From positions 1 to 35,056 of the forward strand of contig JAKISR010000019.1 in assembly GCA_021648465.1 (NCBI GenBank): DNA of 35,056 nucleotides. Direction: 5' to 3'. The position numbers and the translations under genes were made by a program. This DNA is from Sulfurimonas sp. Its GTDB lineage: Bacteria; Campylobacterota; Campylobacteria; Campylobacterales; Sulfurimonadaceae. Below, one piece after another: positions 8,085-15,889 of the stretch (the first letter of the stretch is position 1; the number at the start of each line of letters is the position of its first letter). Under the pieces are notes generated by a model that was given only the letters and a program-made list of their open reading frames with translations, was not told the origin of the DNA and searched no databases.

Positions 8085-9395
8085 ATGAAAAATAAACTAT
8101 TAGCTTCGGCTATCTTACTGCCAGTATTAGCAAGTGCTGTATCCATTACAGATGCTGTACAACAAACGATTGGGACGCACCCTCAAATGAAAATGAAAAT
8201 AGAAGATCATAATACACAGAAAGAATTATTAACTTCTGTAAAATCTGGTTATCTACCATCTATTGATTTATCATACTCTATTGGACCTGAGAAAACGAGA
8301 ACAATAGCAAATGGCAGACAAGATGAAACATTAACTAGAAGTGAATTTTCTATCAAGTTATCACAAAATGTATTTTCAGGTTTTGATACTAGATATGGTG
8401 TTAAACAACAAAAATCATTAGTACTGTCTGCTGGCAGCACTGTTCAAGAAGGTGCAAATAATTTAGCTCTAGAAGCAGTTAGTGCATATATAAATGTGCT
8501 TAAAACTCATGAGTTTTTAGAAATCTCTAAAGAAAATGTAGCTGTTCATAAAAAGTATCTTTCACAGATTAAAGAAAAAGTAGATGCTGGTGTTGGGCGT
8601 AGCTCTGATTATAAGCAAACTCTTTCTCGTTACGAAAATGCTTTAAGTAATCAATACCTATCACAACAAAATTATGATAATGCAATTACAAGCTATAAGC
8701 GTATATTGCCAGGTAATGTAACTGCTTCAGATTTAGATAAACCATCTATTGGTAGTCTTCCTGCACAAAATATTGAAGCATTATTTGAACTTGCTATTAA
8801 AAACAACCCTACAATACATGTTTCTCAAAATGAAATTGGTGCAGCAGATGCAGCATTAAAACGTTCTGAAGCACCTTTTTATCCAACAGCAAATATAGTT
8901 CTTGAATCTTCTTGGGATAGACAAGCGAATGGGGTTTCTACAAATGCAGATAGTCCAAATCAAAGTTTATTTGATAAAAATGATGCGAGAAGTGCTTTGT
9001 TAGTACTTAATTATAATATCTTTAATGGTCTTGCTGATAAAGCAAACAAAGAAGCAAGTAGATATAGACTACTTAATAAAAACAGTACTTTAGCTGATGC
9101 AAAACGTTTTGTAAAAGCTAACACTCAAATAGCGTGGCAAACATTTAACTCAACAAAACAACAGCTTGTTCATATTGACAATAATATAGAGTCAACTTCT
9201 CAAACTGTATCTGATTATTTAAAAGAAAATGAATTAGGTAGAAGAAGTATTGTTGATTTATTAAATATTGAGCTTGAATACAATAATGCTAGAAATTCTA
9301 AAGTAACAGCAGAGTATGATAACATAGCTGCATACTACCAACTATTATCATACACTGGTAAAATACTAGAAGAGATGAATATTATTGTTAAGTAA
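8085..9395 (+). CDS. TolC-family outer-membrane channel of a type I secretion system
   Basis: A 436-aa outer-membrane efflux protein. It has a signal peptide (residues 1-18, ending LASAVS), then the two-repeat TolC pattern of long helices and strand-forming segments. Typical blocks are SVKSGYLPSIDLSYS near residue 52, LSQNVFSGFDTRYG near 92, and ALLVLNYNIFNGLADKANK in the second repeat. It is the first gene of an operon with overlapping partners: its stop lies inside the next gene (11-base overlap). It should form the exit duct for a large secreted protein exported by the ABC and HlyD proteins that follow. Confidence 0.92.
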   Translation: MKNKLLASAILLPVLASAVSITDAVQQTIGTHPQMKMKIEDHNTQKELLTSVKSGYLPSIDLSYSIGPEKTRTIANGRQDETLTRSEFSIKLSQNVFSGFDTRYGVKQQKSLVLSAGSTVQEGANNLALEAVSAYINVLKTHEFLEISKENVAVHKKYLSQIKEKVDAGVGRSSDYKQTLSRYENALSNQYLSQQNYDNAITSYKRILPGNVTASDLDKPSIGSLPAQNIEALFELAIKNNPTIHVSQNEIGAADAALKRSEAPFYPTANIVLESSWDRQANGVSTNADSPNQSLFDKNDARSALLVLNYNIFNGLADKANKEASRYRLLNKNSTLADAKRFVKANTQIAWQTFNSTKQQLVHIDNNIESTSQTVSDYLKENELGRRSIVDLLNIELEYNNARNSKVTAEYDNIAAYYQLLSYTGKILEEMNIIVK

Positions 9396-11562
9396 CAATA
9401 AAGACCATATATTAGAATGCTTGGTAATTTTTACCAAGCTTTATAATCGTCCATATAGTGCAGATGCATTAGTTGCTGATCTTCCGGTTGAGCCAGGCAG
9501 AGTTACTCCAAAGCTCTTTTCATTAGAGTCAAAAGGCTCTAAGTCTGCTTTTTTTCGTGCTGCAAAACGCGCGGGATTTAGCTCTAAGTTAGTAAACTAC
9601 TCACTTAAAGATATATCTCCTTTGCTTTTACCTGTCATCTTAGTTTTAAAGGGTGATAAGGATCATGAAAAAGCATGTATTTTAACTGAAATTAGTCCAG
9701 ATAGAAAGTATGCAAAAATTATTTTACCTGATATAAGTGATGGTGAAAACTGGGTTGAAACAGAGTTTTTAGAAGAAGAGTATATTAACTTTGCATTTTT
9801 ACTAAAACCTGAACATCATTATAAAGATGCTCATAGACAGGTACTTAAACATGAACAAAAACATTGGTTTTGGGGAACACTTTCTTACTCAAAAGGTATT
9901 TATTCAGATGTTATAATCGCTTCTTTTTTGATAAATCTTTTTGTTATGGCTAGTCCAATTTTTACTTTAAATGTGTATGATAGAGTTATACCAAATAATG
10001 CTATTGACACTCTTTGGGTTTTTGCTACTGGTATTGCTGTGCTATATGTATTTGATATGATATTAAAATTTTTACGCTCATATTTTCTTGAAAATGCTGC
10101 TAAAAAAAGTGATGTCATCATGTCTTCTATGATTTATGAACATGTTTTAAATCTTAAGATAGCTTCAAAACCAACTTCCGTTGGATCTTTTGCTAGTAAT
10201 ATAAAAGATTTTGACTCAGTTAGAGGATTTTTTACAGCATCTTCCATTGCTACTATGATTGATTTACCATTTACAATTATATTTTTATTTATAATTTATA
10301 TAATTGGGGATTGGTTAGTTGCTATCCCTATTGTAGCTGGTATAATTATTATTTTGTATAGCTTAATAGTTGAAAGACCAATGCGAAAAAGCATCCAAAG
10401 CACTTATGAAGCATCTGCTCATAAAAACTCTATTTTAATTGAATCATTATCTGCACTTGAAACTATAAAAGCTTTAGGAATTAGTGGCCAGTATCAATGG
10501 AAGTGGGAAGAAGCTACTGGCGATGTTGCACAAAAAGGTTTAAAATCTAAAATATTGTCAAACTCTATAGCAACATTTGTAAATTTTGCAATTCAAATAA
10601 GCACTGTCGCCCTTGTCATAGGTGGTGTTTATGCCATAGGTGAACAATCTTTAAGTATGGGTGGGTTAATAGCGGTTGTAATGCTTGCTTCAAGAACATT
10701 AGCACCATTAGGTCAAGTAGCATCACTTATTGCAAATTTTCAACAAACAAAAACAGCTTATGATGCTATAAATGCTATTATGGGACTATCTGCTGAGCGT
10801 GAAATATCTAAAAAGTTTGTTCAACGACCTGCCTTTACTGGAAAAATAGAATTTCAGCATGTAAGCTTTACTTACCCAAACACTGAAAATAAAATTTTAG
10901 ATGATGTTAGTTTTATTATCAACCCTGGAGAATCAGTTGGTATTATAGGGACTAATGGTTCTGGAAAAACAACCTTAGAAAAATTGATTTTAGGACTTTA
11001 TGAACCAACGGAAGGTTCTATTTTAATTGATGGGATTGATATAAAACAAATTGACCCAGCTGATTTAAGAGATAGCATATCTTATGTCCCTCAAGATGTT
11101 GTTTTGTTTCAAGGAACCCTAAAAGATAACATTATTCTAAGGTCTCCAGATGCTAGTGATGAAGATATCTTATATGTTTCAAAACTAAGTGGCGTAAATA
11201 GCTTTGCTGATGTTCATCCAATGGGATATGATATGCCTATTGGAGAAAGAGGTGATGGTTTATCTGGTGGTCAAAAACAATGTATTTGTATTGCACGAGC
11301 ATTTATTAATCCAGCACCAATTATTTTACTTGATGAACCAACCAACTCTATGGATAGTACTCGTGAAGCAAACTTTATAAAAAATATTGTAGCACACAAA
11401 AAAGATAAAACAATAATTATCATATCTCATAAAAACAATTTGTTAGCAATCACAAAAAGATTGATTTTAATGGATAAAGGTAAAATTGTTTTAGATGGTT
11501 CCAACAATGATGTAGTAAAACAATTGAGTATTCCAAATAAAGTGGTAAAAAATGAATCTTAA
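9385..11562 (+). CDS. type I secretion ABC transporter, LapB-like
   Basis: A 725-aa inner-membrane exporter with three parts. Residues 1-140 are a C39-peptidase-like domain without a recognisable catalytic Cys-Gly motif, as in HlyB/LapB exporters that do not cleave a leader. A transmembrane domain covers about 170-445. The nucleotide-binding domain has the A-loop Tyr in SFTYPN, Walker A GTNGSGKTT (522-530), signature LSGGQ (626-630), Walker B ILLDE (647-651) and H-loop H682. The TTG start overlaps the end of the TolC gene and is preceded by AGAAGAG. It powers ATP-driven export of a substrate, probably an RTX adhesin by analogy with LapBCE. The substrate itself is not in the window. Confidence 0.93.
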   Translation: MLSNNKDHILECLVIFTKLYNRPYSADALVADLPVEPGRVTPKLFSLESKGSKSAFFRAAKRAGFSSKLVNYSLKDISPLLLPVILVLKGDKDHEKACILTEISPDRKYAKIILPDISDGENWVETEFLEEEYINFAFLLKPEHHYKDAHRQVLKHEQKHWFWGTLSYSKGIYSDVIIASFLINLFVMASPIFTLNVYDRVIPNNAIDTLWVFATGIAVLYVFDMILKFLRSYFLENAAKKSDVIMSSMIYEHVLNLKIASKPTSVGSFASNIKDFDSVRGFFTASSIATMIDLPFTIIFLFIIYIIGDWLVAIPIVAGIIIILYSLIVERPMRKSIQSTYEASAHKNSILIESLSALETIKALGISGQYQWKWEEATGDVAQKGLKSKILSNSIATFVNFAIQISTVALVIGGVYAIGEQSLSMGGLIAVVMLASRTLAPLGQVASLIANFQQTKTAYDAINAIMGLSAEREISKKFVQRPAFTGKIEFQHVSFTYPNTENKILDDVSFIINPGESVGIIGTNGSGKTTLEKLILGLYEPTEGSILIDGIDIKQIDPADLRDSISYVPQDVVLFQGTLKDNIILRSPDASDEDILYVSKLSGVNSFADVHPMGYDMPIGERGDGLSGGQKQCICIARAFINPAPIILLDEPTNSMDSTREANFIKNIVAHKKDKTIIIISHKNNLLAITKRLILMDKGKIVLDGSNNDVVKQLSIPNKVVKNES

Positions 11563-12934
11563 AGATAAATTTGTAGATTACTCATACAGAAAAAAAGACA
11601 TTAAAAAACTGCGTGTTAAAAATGAAAATGACTTAGAATATATGAATTCGGTTAGTTCTGCTATGCTTATGAATACAACATTAAAAACTTCTCTTTTATT
11701 GTGGACAAGTGGTTTTGTTATAGCATGGTTAATCTACTGGGCATATAATGCCGAGATAGATGCACTTACTCGTGGTCAAGGTAAAATTATCCCTTCTCAC
11801 CAAATACAAGTTATTCAAAATCTTGAGGGTGGAATTGTTAGTGAAATTTTAGTTAGAGAGGGAGAAACAGTTAAAAAAGGCGATATTCTTCTTAAAATTG
11901 ATGACACAGGTTTTGTTAGTAATTTTCAAGAGAGTAAATTAAGATATAATGAACTTCAAGCTAAATCTATTAGACTTCTAGCCGAATCCTTCTTAAAACC
12001 ATTTAGAGTTAGTAAAGATATTATTAAAACTTCTCCTACCCTTATAAAACAAGAAAGATCTTTATATCTAAGCAATAAAGAGCAATTAGAAAATAACATA
12101 CTTATTTATACCCGTAGAGCAAAACAAAAAGAGAATGAAATTAAGGAAGCAGAGGGTAAACTAAAACAATTAAAAGCAAACTTTTCTTTAATTGAACAAG
12201 AGGTTGAACTAAATAGACCTCTGGTGGAAAAAGGTATTGTATCTGAAGTTGAATTTTTACAACTTCGAAGACAAAAAAATAGCATTGGTGGCGAAATAAG
12301 TGCTATTACTCTTTCTATTCCTCGTTTAGTATCCATTTTAGAAGAGCAAAAAAACAATATTAAAGAGGTTAAATTAAAATTTCGTAATGCCGCAAAAGAA
12401 TCCTACAATGAAACAAAAGCAGAGATGTCTAGAATTGAAAAAGCAAATATAGCAAGAGAGGATAAAGTGAAGCGTACTTTTGTTCGCTCTTCAGTAGATG
12501 GTACAGTCAAACAACTTCTTATCAACACTGTTGGTGGTGTAGTAAAACCTGGAATGGATATAATTGAAATTGTTCCAACTCAAGACAACTTGCTTGTTGA
12601 AGCAAAAATCAAACCTGCTGATATCGCTTTTTTATATCCAGGGCAAAGAGCTATTGTAAAATTTTCTGCTTATGACTTTGCGATATATGGCTCACTTGAA
12701 GGAACCTTAACACATATAAGTGCAGATACTATTATAGATGAAGTAGATAAACAAAACTACTACCTCATACATATAAAAACTGATGAAAATCATTTAGGAG
12801 ATGAAGAAAATAAACTGAAAATTATTGTTGGTATGACTGTAGATGTTGATGTCATTACTGGAAAAAAGACTGTTTTAAATTATATTTTAAAACCAATTTT
12901 GCGTGCTAGAGAAAATGTACTAAGTGAGAGGTAA
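11552..12934 (+). CDS. HlyD-family membrane fusion protein of the type I secretion system
   Basis: A 460-aa periplasmic adaptor with a short cytoplasmic N-terminus, one membrane segment at about 46-65, and then the first lipoyl half (IQVIQNLEGGIVSEILVREG). A long coiled-coil hairpin follows at about 130-300 (rich in Lys, Glu and Gln), then the second lipoyl half and a beta-barrel (FVRSSVDGTVKQLL, VPTQDNLLVEAKI, PGQRAIVKFSAYDFAIYG). The start overlaps the ABC gene by 11 bases, so the three transport genes are translationally coupled. It connects the ABC transporter to the TolC-type channel. Confidence 0.93.
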   Translation: MNLKDKFVDYSYRKKDIKKLRVKNENDLEYMNSVSSAMLMNTTLKTSLLLWTSGFVIAWLIYWAYNAEIDALTRGQGKIIPSHQIQVIQNLEGGIVSEILVREGETVKKGDILLKIDDTGFVSNFQESKLRYNELQAKSIRLLAESFLKPFRVSKDIIKTSPTLIKQERSLYLSNKEQLENNILIYTRRAKQKENEIKEAEGKLKQLKANFSLIEQEVELNRPLVEKGIVSEVEFLQLRRQKNSIGGEISAITLSIPRLVSILEEQKNNIKEVKLKFRNAAKESYNETKAEMSRIEKANIAREDKVKRTFVRSSVDGTVKQLLINTVGGVVKPGMDIIEIVPTQDNLLVEAKIKPADIAFLYPGQRAIVKFSAYDFAIYGSLEGTLTHISADTIIDEVDKQNYYLIHIKTDENHLGDEENKLKIIVGMTVDVDVITGKKTVLNYILKPILRARENVLSER

Positions 12935-12936
12935 TT

Positions 12937-13548
12937 ATGAAAAAAATAATTTTATTTACAAATATGTCTTCAATTCAAAAGCATTGGCAAAGTGCTTTAG
13001 ATACGAATTATAACACTATACTAATAGACAAATTAAAAGATCTTATAGAGTACTTAGATACAAATGATAACTCTATCATCATTCTTTTAGATGAGATGAG
13101 TACTTCAAATATTGAAAATACACTATCAAAACTAAAGTCTTATAGCTTTGTAAAAATTTTGATATTTAATGCTGTACCTGATGTACATCATGCTTCAACT
13201 CTTTTAGATAAAGGTATTAAAGGATATGAAAACTCTTTTATACATAAAGATAATCTACTTAAAATGCTTATAAGTATTGAAAATGGAAATAGTTGGCTTT
13301 TTCCACAGTTAACAAACTATATTATAAATAAATATGTTCAAAACAACTCTAAAAATGAGCCAGAATTTGTTAAAAGTTTAACAGAAAAAGAAAAAAATAT
13401 TACATTTATGATAGCTGATGGTCTCTCAAATAAAGAGATTATACAAAAAGAAAAAATAGCACTCTCTACTGTTAAAGGGCATATCAGCCATATATTTGAA
13501 AAAGCTGGTGTAAGTGACAGAGTCTCACTTGCTTTAAAGTTTAAATAA
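12937..13548 (+). CDS. LuxR-type regulator with an atypical receiver domain
   Basis: A 203-aa protein that begins 3 bases after the HlyD gene, so it is part of the secretion operon. Residues 1-120 have a receiver-like fold. The acidic pair that binds magnesium at the start of normal receivers is replaced (ILFTNMSS), while a possible acceptor Asp remains in ILLDEMS. Residues about 140-203 are a LuxR/NarL helix-turn-helix (LTEKEKNITFMIADGLSNKE, then STVKGHISHIFEKAGV). It probably regulates the secretion operon or its adhesin. Phosphorylation is doubtful and no cognate kinase lies next to it. Confidence 0.85.
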   Translation: MKKIILFTNMSSIQKHWQSALDTNYNTILIDKLKDLIEYLDTNDNSIIILLDEMSTSNIENTLSKLKSYSFVKILIFNAVPDVHHASTLLDKGIKGYENSFIHKDNLLKMLISIENGNSWLFPQLTNYIINKYVQNNSKNEPEFVKSLTEKEKNITFMIADGLSNKEIIQKEKIALSTVKGHISHIFEKAGVSDRVSLALKFK

Positions 13549-13634
13549 AATAATCTATATCATAGATGATACTAAACGAGATGAAGATATAGTTTAGAAA
13601 TTTAATACAAAAATCCAAATAACCATAACGGTAC

Positions 13635-13643
13635 TTTGTTGCC
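13635..13643 (+). repeat. left copy of a near-perfect 9-bp direct repeat flanking the IS3-type element
   Basis: TTTGTTGCC directly precedes the left end of the element, and TTTGTCGCC directly follows its right end at 14980-14988 (8 of 9 match). It may be a decayed target duplication, but 9 bp is longer than the usual 3-5 bp for IS3. Confidence 0.45.
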
Positions 13644-14979
13644 TATAATGCCCCTAAAGATCAAGACAACTTCTCTAAAGATTTAACTTCATCCTCGGTT
13701 GTTACCTTATCCTACAGTTTTTAGATATTCAAGATAAGCATTCATTGGTTTTCTATATTTCAAACTTGAATGAAATCTCTTGAAATTATATTTGTACATG
13801 TAAGCTTTTACTCCTTCTTTTAACTCCTTGATAGATTGATAATCACTGATATAAATATTGCTATGCTTGAGAGTTCTAAAAAATCTTTCAATCACGATAT
13901 TATCTATACTTCTACCTTTGCCGTTCATAGATATTTGAATATCATGCTTTTTCAATAATTGAGTATGCTTATGACTTGTATATTGGCTACCTTGATCACT
14001 ATTAAATATTTTAGGTTTAGGATATTTAGCAAGTGCATCTTCAAGAACATCCGTTGCTAATGTTGCATCCATAGAGTTAGAGATTTTATAAGAGAGAATA
14101 GCTTTGCTATGCCAGTCTATAACAGCCGCTAAATACATAAACCCTCCATATTAATACGGATATATGTAATATCTCCACTCCATACTTCGTTTGGAGTTGG
14201 GATATAAACAGTTTTTCGTCTTCCAACTTTAGTCCAGTAATGTTTGAGTAAATACTTATAAATTGGATGTGCTTGATTTTTGAGGCTTGTAAGTTTTTTC
14301 TTAGTTGAATAAATCGCCTGTATCCCGAGTATCCTCATATATTTTAAAACTCGATTCCTACCAACTGCATAGCCATCTTCTTTGAGTTGTTCATATATAA
14401 ACCGATAACCGTACTTTGAATTATCAGTGGCTATCTCATCAATTCTATGTAGTAGTTTTATATTATCTTGACTCATTGGCACTGGCTGATAGTAGTAATG
14501 GCTTCTGCTAATACCAAATATTTCACATTGCTCTGAAATGGATAGTTTTTGATGCTTGGACTCGATCAAAGCTTTTGTGTTACATAAGTCCAAGCTCTTT
14601 AGCTTTTTTACAGCGAAATCTGCTCTTACCGTGGCTTTACCCAGTGCTTTAGCAAGTCCATCATTCTCAGTCTTCAATTCTTCAATCTCATCACGATAGG
14701 CTTTTGTTGCTCCGCCAACATCAAAGGCAAGTGAAGCATTTTCTAAAAACTGTGTTTTCCATTTCCCTAACGATTGGGAAGTGATTTTATATTTAGTCGC
14801 TATTTGACTTGTAGTCATATCTTCTCTTAACATCTCTAAGACTATTTTAGTCTTTTGCGCAGCTGTATAAGTTTGCCCTTTTTTTCTACTCATAATTTAT
14901 CTCCAATAATTAGTATTATTTTATCTTTTTTGAAAATAAATCTTACTGAATTGCTGTCTTAGATTTTAGGGGCATTATA
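13644..14979 (-). mobile_element. IS3-family insertion sequence
   Basis: A 1336-bp element with inverted ends. TATAATGCCCCTAAA at 13644-13658 is matched exactly by the reverse complement of 14965-14979, and the similarity continues weakly for about 12 more bases. Counting only the canonical TG...CA ends, the element would be 13649-14974. It carries one transposase reading frame on the minus strand, broken by a frameshift. It lies between the secretion operon and the toxin-antitoxin cassette. The flanking nine bases are almost identical. Confidence 0.88.
13707..14893 (-). pseudogene. IS3-family transposase, frameshifted
   Basis: The first part (14893 to 14129) has the OrfA-like helix-turn-helix (AAQKTKIVLEMLREDMTTSQ), a leucine-zipper-like segment and the start of the OrfB region (KLSISEQCEIFGISRSHYYY), up to the first catalytic Asp in WSGDITYIRIN. 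The second part (from 14138) continues with YLAAVIDWHSK, FNSDQGSQYTS (second Asp) and DNIVIERFFRTLKHS (catalytic Glu). At 14147-14155 the reverse strand reads ATTAATATGGAGGG. Removing one AT restores a continuous frame (IRIN-GGFMYLAAV), so a two-base insertion has split an otherwise full-length transposase. No slippery heptamer is seen at the break, so programmed shifting is unlikely. OrfA and OrfB are already fused in one frame here. Confidence 0.88.
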
Positions 14980-14988
14980 TTTGTCGCC
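14980..14988 (+). repeat. right copy of the 9-bp direct repeat flanking the IS3-type element
   Basis: TTTGTCGCC follows the element; see the partner at 13635-13643. The bases after it (to 15005) end in CGCGCTGCCG, which would be the L' side of a recombination site whose other half is not visible to the left of the element. Confidence 0.45.
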
Positions 14989-15016
14989 ACTAACCCGCGC
15001 TGCCGTTAGACTCCAC

Positions 15017-15045
15017 TTGAACTTTATAAAGTTTTGTAGTATAAT
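15017..15045 (+). promoter_or_regulatory. sigma-70 promoter of the toxin-antitoxin pair
   Basis: TTGAAC (15017-15022) and TATAAT (15040-15045) are separated by 17 bases. The ribosome binding site AAAAGGA follows at 15054-15060, just before the ATG at 15067. Confidence 0.75.
15020..15033. promoter_or_regulatory. 14-bp perfect palindrome, candidate antitoxin operator
   Basis: AACTTTATAAAGTT is its own reverse complement and lies between the -35 and -10 boxes. Ribbon-helix-helix antitoxins usually bind such palindromes to repress their own operon. Confidence 0.55.
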
Positions 15046-15066
15046 GTAGATACAAAAGGATACATT

Positions 15067-15294
15067 ATGAAAAAAGCTATAAATATTAGAATGGATGAAA
15101 CTTTGTTAACTGATTTAGACACCTATGCTCAAGAACTTGAGCGTTCACGTACTTATATTATTGAGAAAGCAGTAAGTACATATTTTGATACACTTGATGA
15201 GATGATTTCAGACAAAAGGATAGATGAACTTAAAGCTGGAAAAACTGAAGTTTATTCTCTTGAAGAGGTTGCACAAAGACTTGGACTCAACTAA
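15067..15294 (+). CDS. ribbon-helix-helix antitoxin
   Basis: A 75-aa protein. The N-terminal half (INIRMDETLLTDLDTYAQEL, then SRTYIIEKAVSTYF) is a typical ribbon-helix-helix DNA-binding domain of the CopG/RelB type. The C-terminal half (MISDKRIDELKAGKTEVYSL) should wrap and neutralise the toxin. The stop codon overlaps the toxin ATG by one base (TAATG). It probably represses its own promoter through the palindrome at 15020-15033, alone or with the toxin. Confidence 0.88.
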   Translation: MKKAINIRMDETLLTDLDTYAQELERSRTYIIEKAVSTYFDTLDEMISDKRIDELKAGKTEVYSLEEVAQRLGLN

Positions 15295-15545
15295 TGTTTA
15301 AAATTATTGTTCCCAAAGCTACTTTTAAAGAATTAGAAAAAATTGATATACAAAATCAAAAACTGATTTTTGAGAAAATTAAAGATTTAGAGCTGGGAAA
15401 CTTCACAACAGACAAGGCTTTAAAAGGTAAATATAAAGGCAAGTTTAGAAAAAGAGCTGGAAACTATAGGATTGTATATTTAAAAGAAAATGACATTTTA
15501 GTTATCACTCTCATTAGAATTGCTCACAGAAAAGAAGTTTACTAA
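15294..15545 (+). CDS. RelE/ParE-family toxin
   Basis: An 83-aa protein of the normal size for this family. The pattern KATFKELEKID...IFEKIKDLE...LKGKYKGKFRKRAGNYRIVY...ITLIRIAHRKEVY matches RelE-type toxins. Basic residues in KFRKRAGNYRIVY and the C-terminal HRKEVY (His, Arg, Tyr) are where ribosome-dependent mRNA interferases keep their active residues, so RelE-like mRNA cleavage is more likely than ParE-like gyrase inhibition. It is translationally coupled to the antitoxin. The stop codon lies three bases before the candidate attC box GTCTAAC. Confidence 0.88.
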   Translation: MFKIIVPKATFKELEKIDIQNQKLIFEKIKDLELGNFTTDKALKGKYKGKFRKRAGNYRIVYLKENDILVITLIRIAHRKEVY

Positions 15546-15547
15546 AA

Positions 15548-15682
15548 GTCTAACAAAACATAGCAAAAAAATATGTTACCACAGCCGATTTCAAGCTTTG
15601 AAAACTTCAGAGATTTAGCTACCATTGTAAAACAAAAAAAATACAAAGACAGGTAACATATTTTTGTACTCGACCGTTGGCA
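15548..15682 (+). repeat. candidate attC site of the toxin-antitoxin cassette
   Basis: It opens with GTCTAAC (15548-15554). A strong inverted repeat follows: AAAAATATGTTACC at 15567-15580 pairs with GGTAACATATTTTT at 15652-15665. It closes with ACCG|TTGGCA, where the crossover would fall after G15676. The total of about 135 bp is within the known attC range. The 70-base centre is not obviously structured, which is unusual outside Vibrio-type long sites. Confidence 0.5.
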
Positions 15683-15711
15683 TGTAGTCGCTCCGCGGCT
15701 ACATGCCAACG
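15675..15711. repeat. 13-bp perfect hairpin
   Basis: CGTTGGCATGTAG (15675-15687) pairs with CTACATGCCAACG (15699-15711) around the loop TCGCTCCGCGG. In the cassette reading these are the start of cassette 2 and the opening box of its attC. No T-tract follows, so it does not look like a terminator. Confidence 0.8.
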
Positions 15712-15861
15712 GCGAAGCTGAGCTCTAAACGAGCCACCAACCATTTGTCGTATTTCGCTCCGCTACATACAACAAATGGCAGGAGTCTCACATCAAGATG
15801 TATCCCAGAAAATCACAAGCGAATTTTCCGATATACATATTAATGAAGCTCAGCTTCGCCG
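15677..15861 (+). other. candidate second cassette without an ORF, mostly attC
   Basis: GTTGGCAT at 15676-15683 is answered by ATGCCAAC at 15703-15710. A 17-bp perfect inverted repeat, AACGGCGAAGCTGAGCT (15708-15724) with its complement at 15847-15863, then forms the attC arms. The next boundary is GCCG|TTATATG at 15861. Only 26 bases lie between the left boundary and the attC, so there is no gene. Inside the arms is another hairpin (15741-15753 with 15767-15779, one mismatch) whose loop repeats TCGCTCCGC from the first hairpin. GC content is clearly higher than in the surroundings. At about 165 bp the attC is longer than usual. Confidence 0.45.
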
Positions 15862-15889
15862 TTATATGCAAATCTAAAGTAGGAATACT

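Larger units (their letters stand above)
15006..15676 (+). other. candidate integron-type gene cassette carrying a toxin-antitoxin pair
   Basis: In an integrated cassette the first bases after the G of GTTRRRY are complementary to the RYYYAAC box that opens the cassette's own attC. Here GTTAGAC at 15005-15011 is answered by GTCTAAC at 15548-15554, three bases after the toxin stop codon. Both fit the consensus. The unit is 671 bp, has its own promoter, and ends at CCG before the next GTT at 15676. Toxin-antitoxin genes with their own promoter are typical cassette cargo. No integrase gene or attI is visible, so this would be an isolated cassette cluster. The boundaries are inferred from sequence rules only. 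Confidence 0.55.

Noticed and set aside
9385..9800. Functional C39 leader peptidase in the secretion ABC protein
   Set aside because: The N-terminal domain is in the right place but lacks the Cys-Gly active-site motif and matching His/Asp, as in non-cleaving type I exporters.
15675..15711. Rho-independent terminator for the toxin-antitoxin pair
   Set aside because: The stem is perfect, but the sequence after it is GC-rich with no run of T on either strand, and it lies 130 bases after the toxin stop.
15546..15889. CRISPR array
   Set aside because: The repeats here are inverted pairs that occur once each, not regularly spaced direct repeats with unique spacers, and no cas genes are present.
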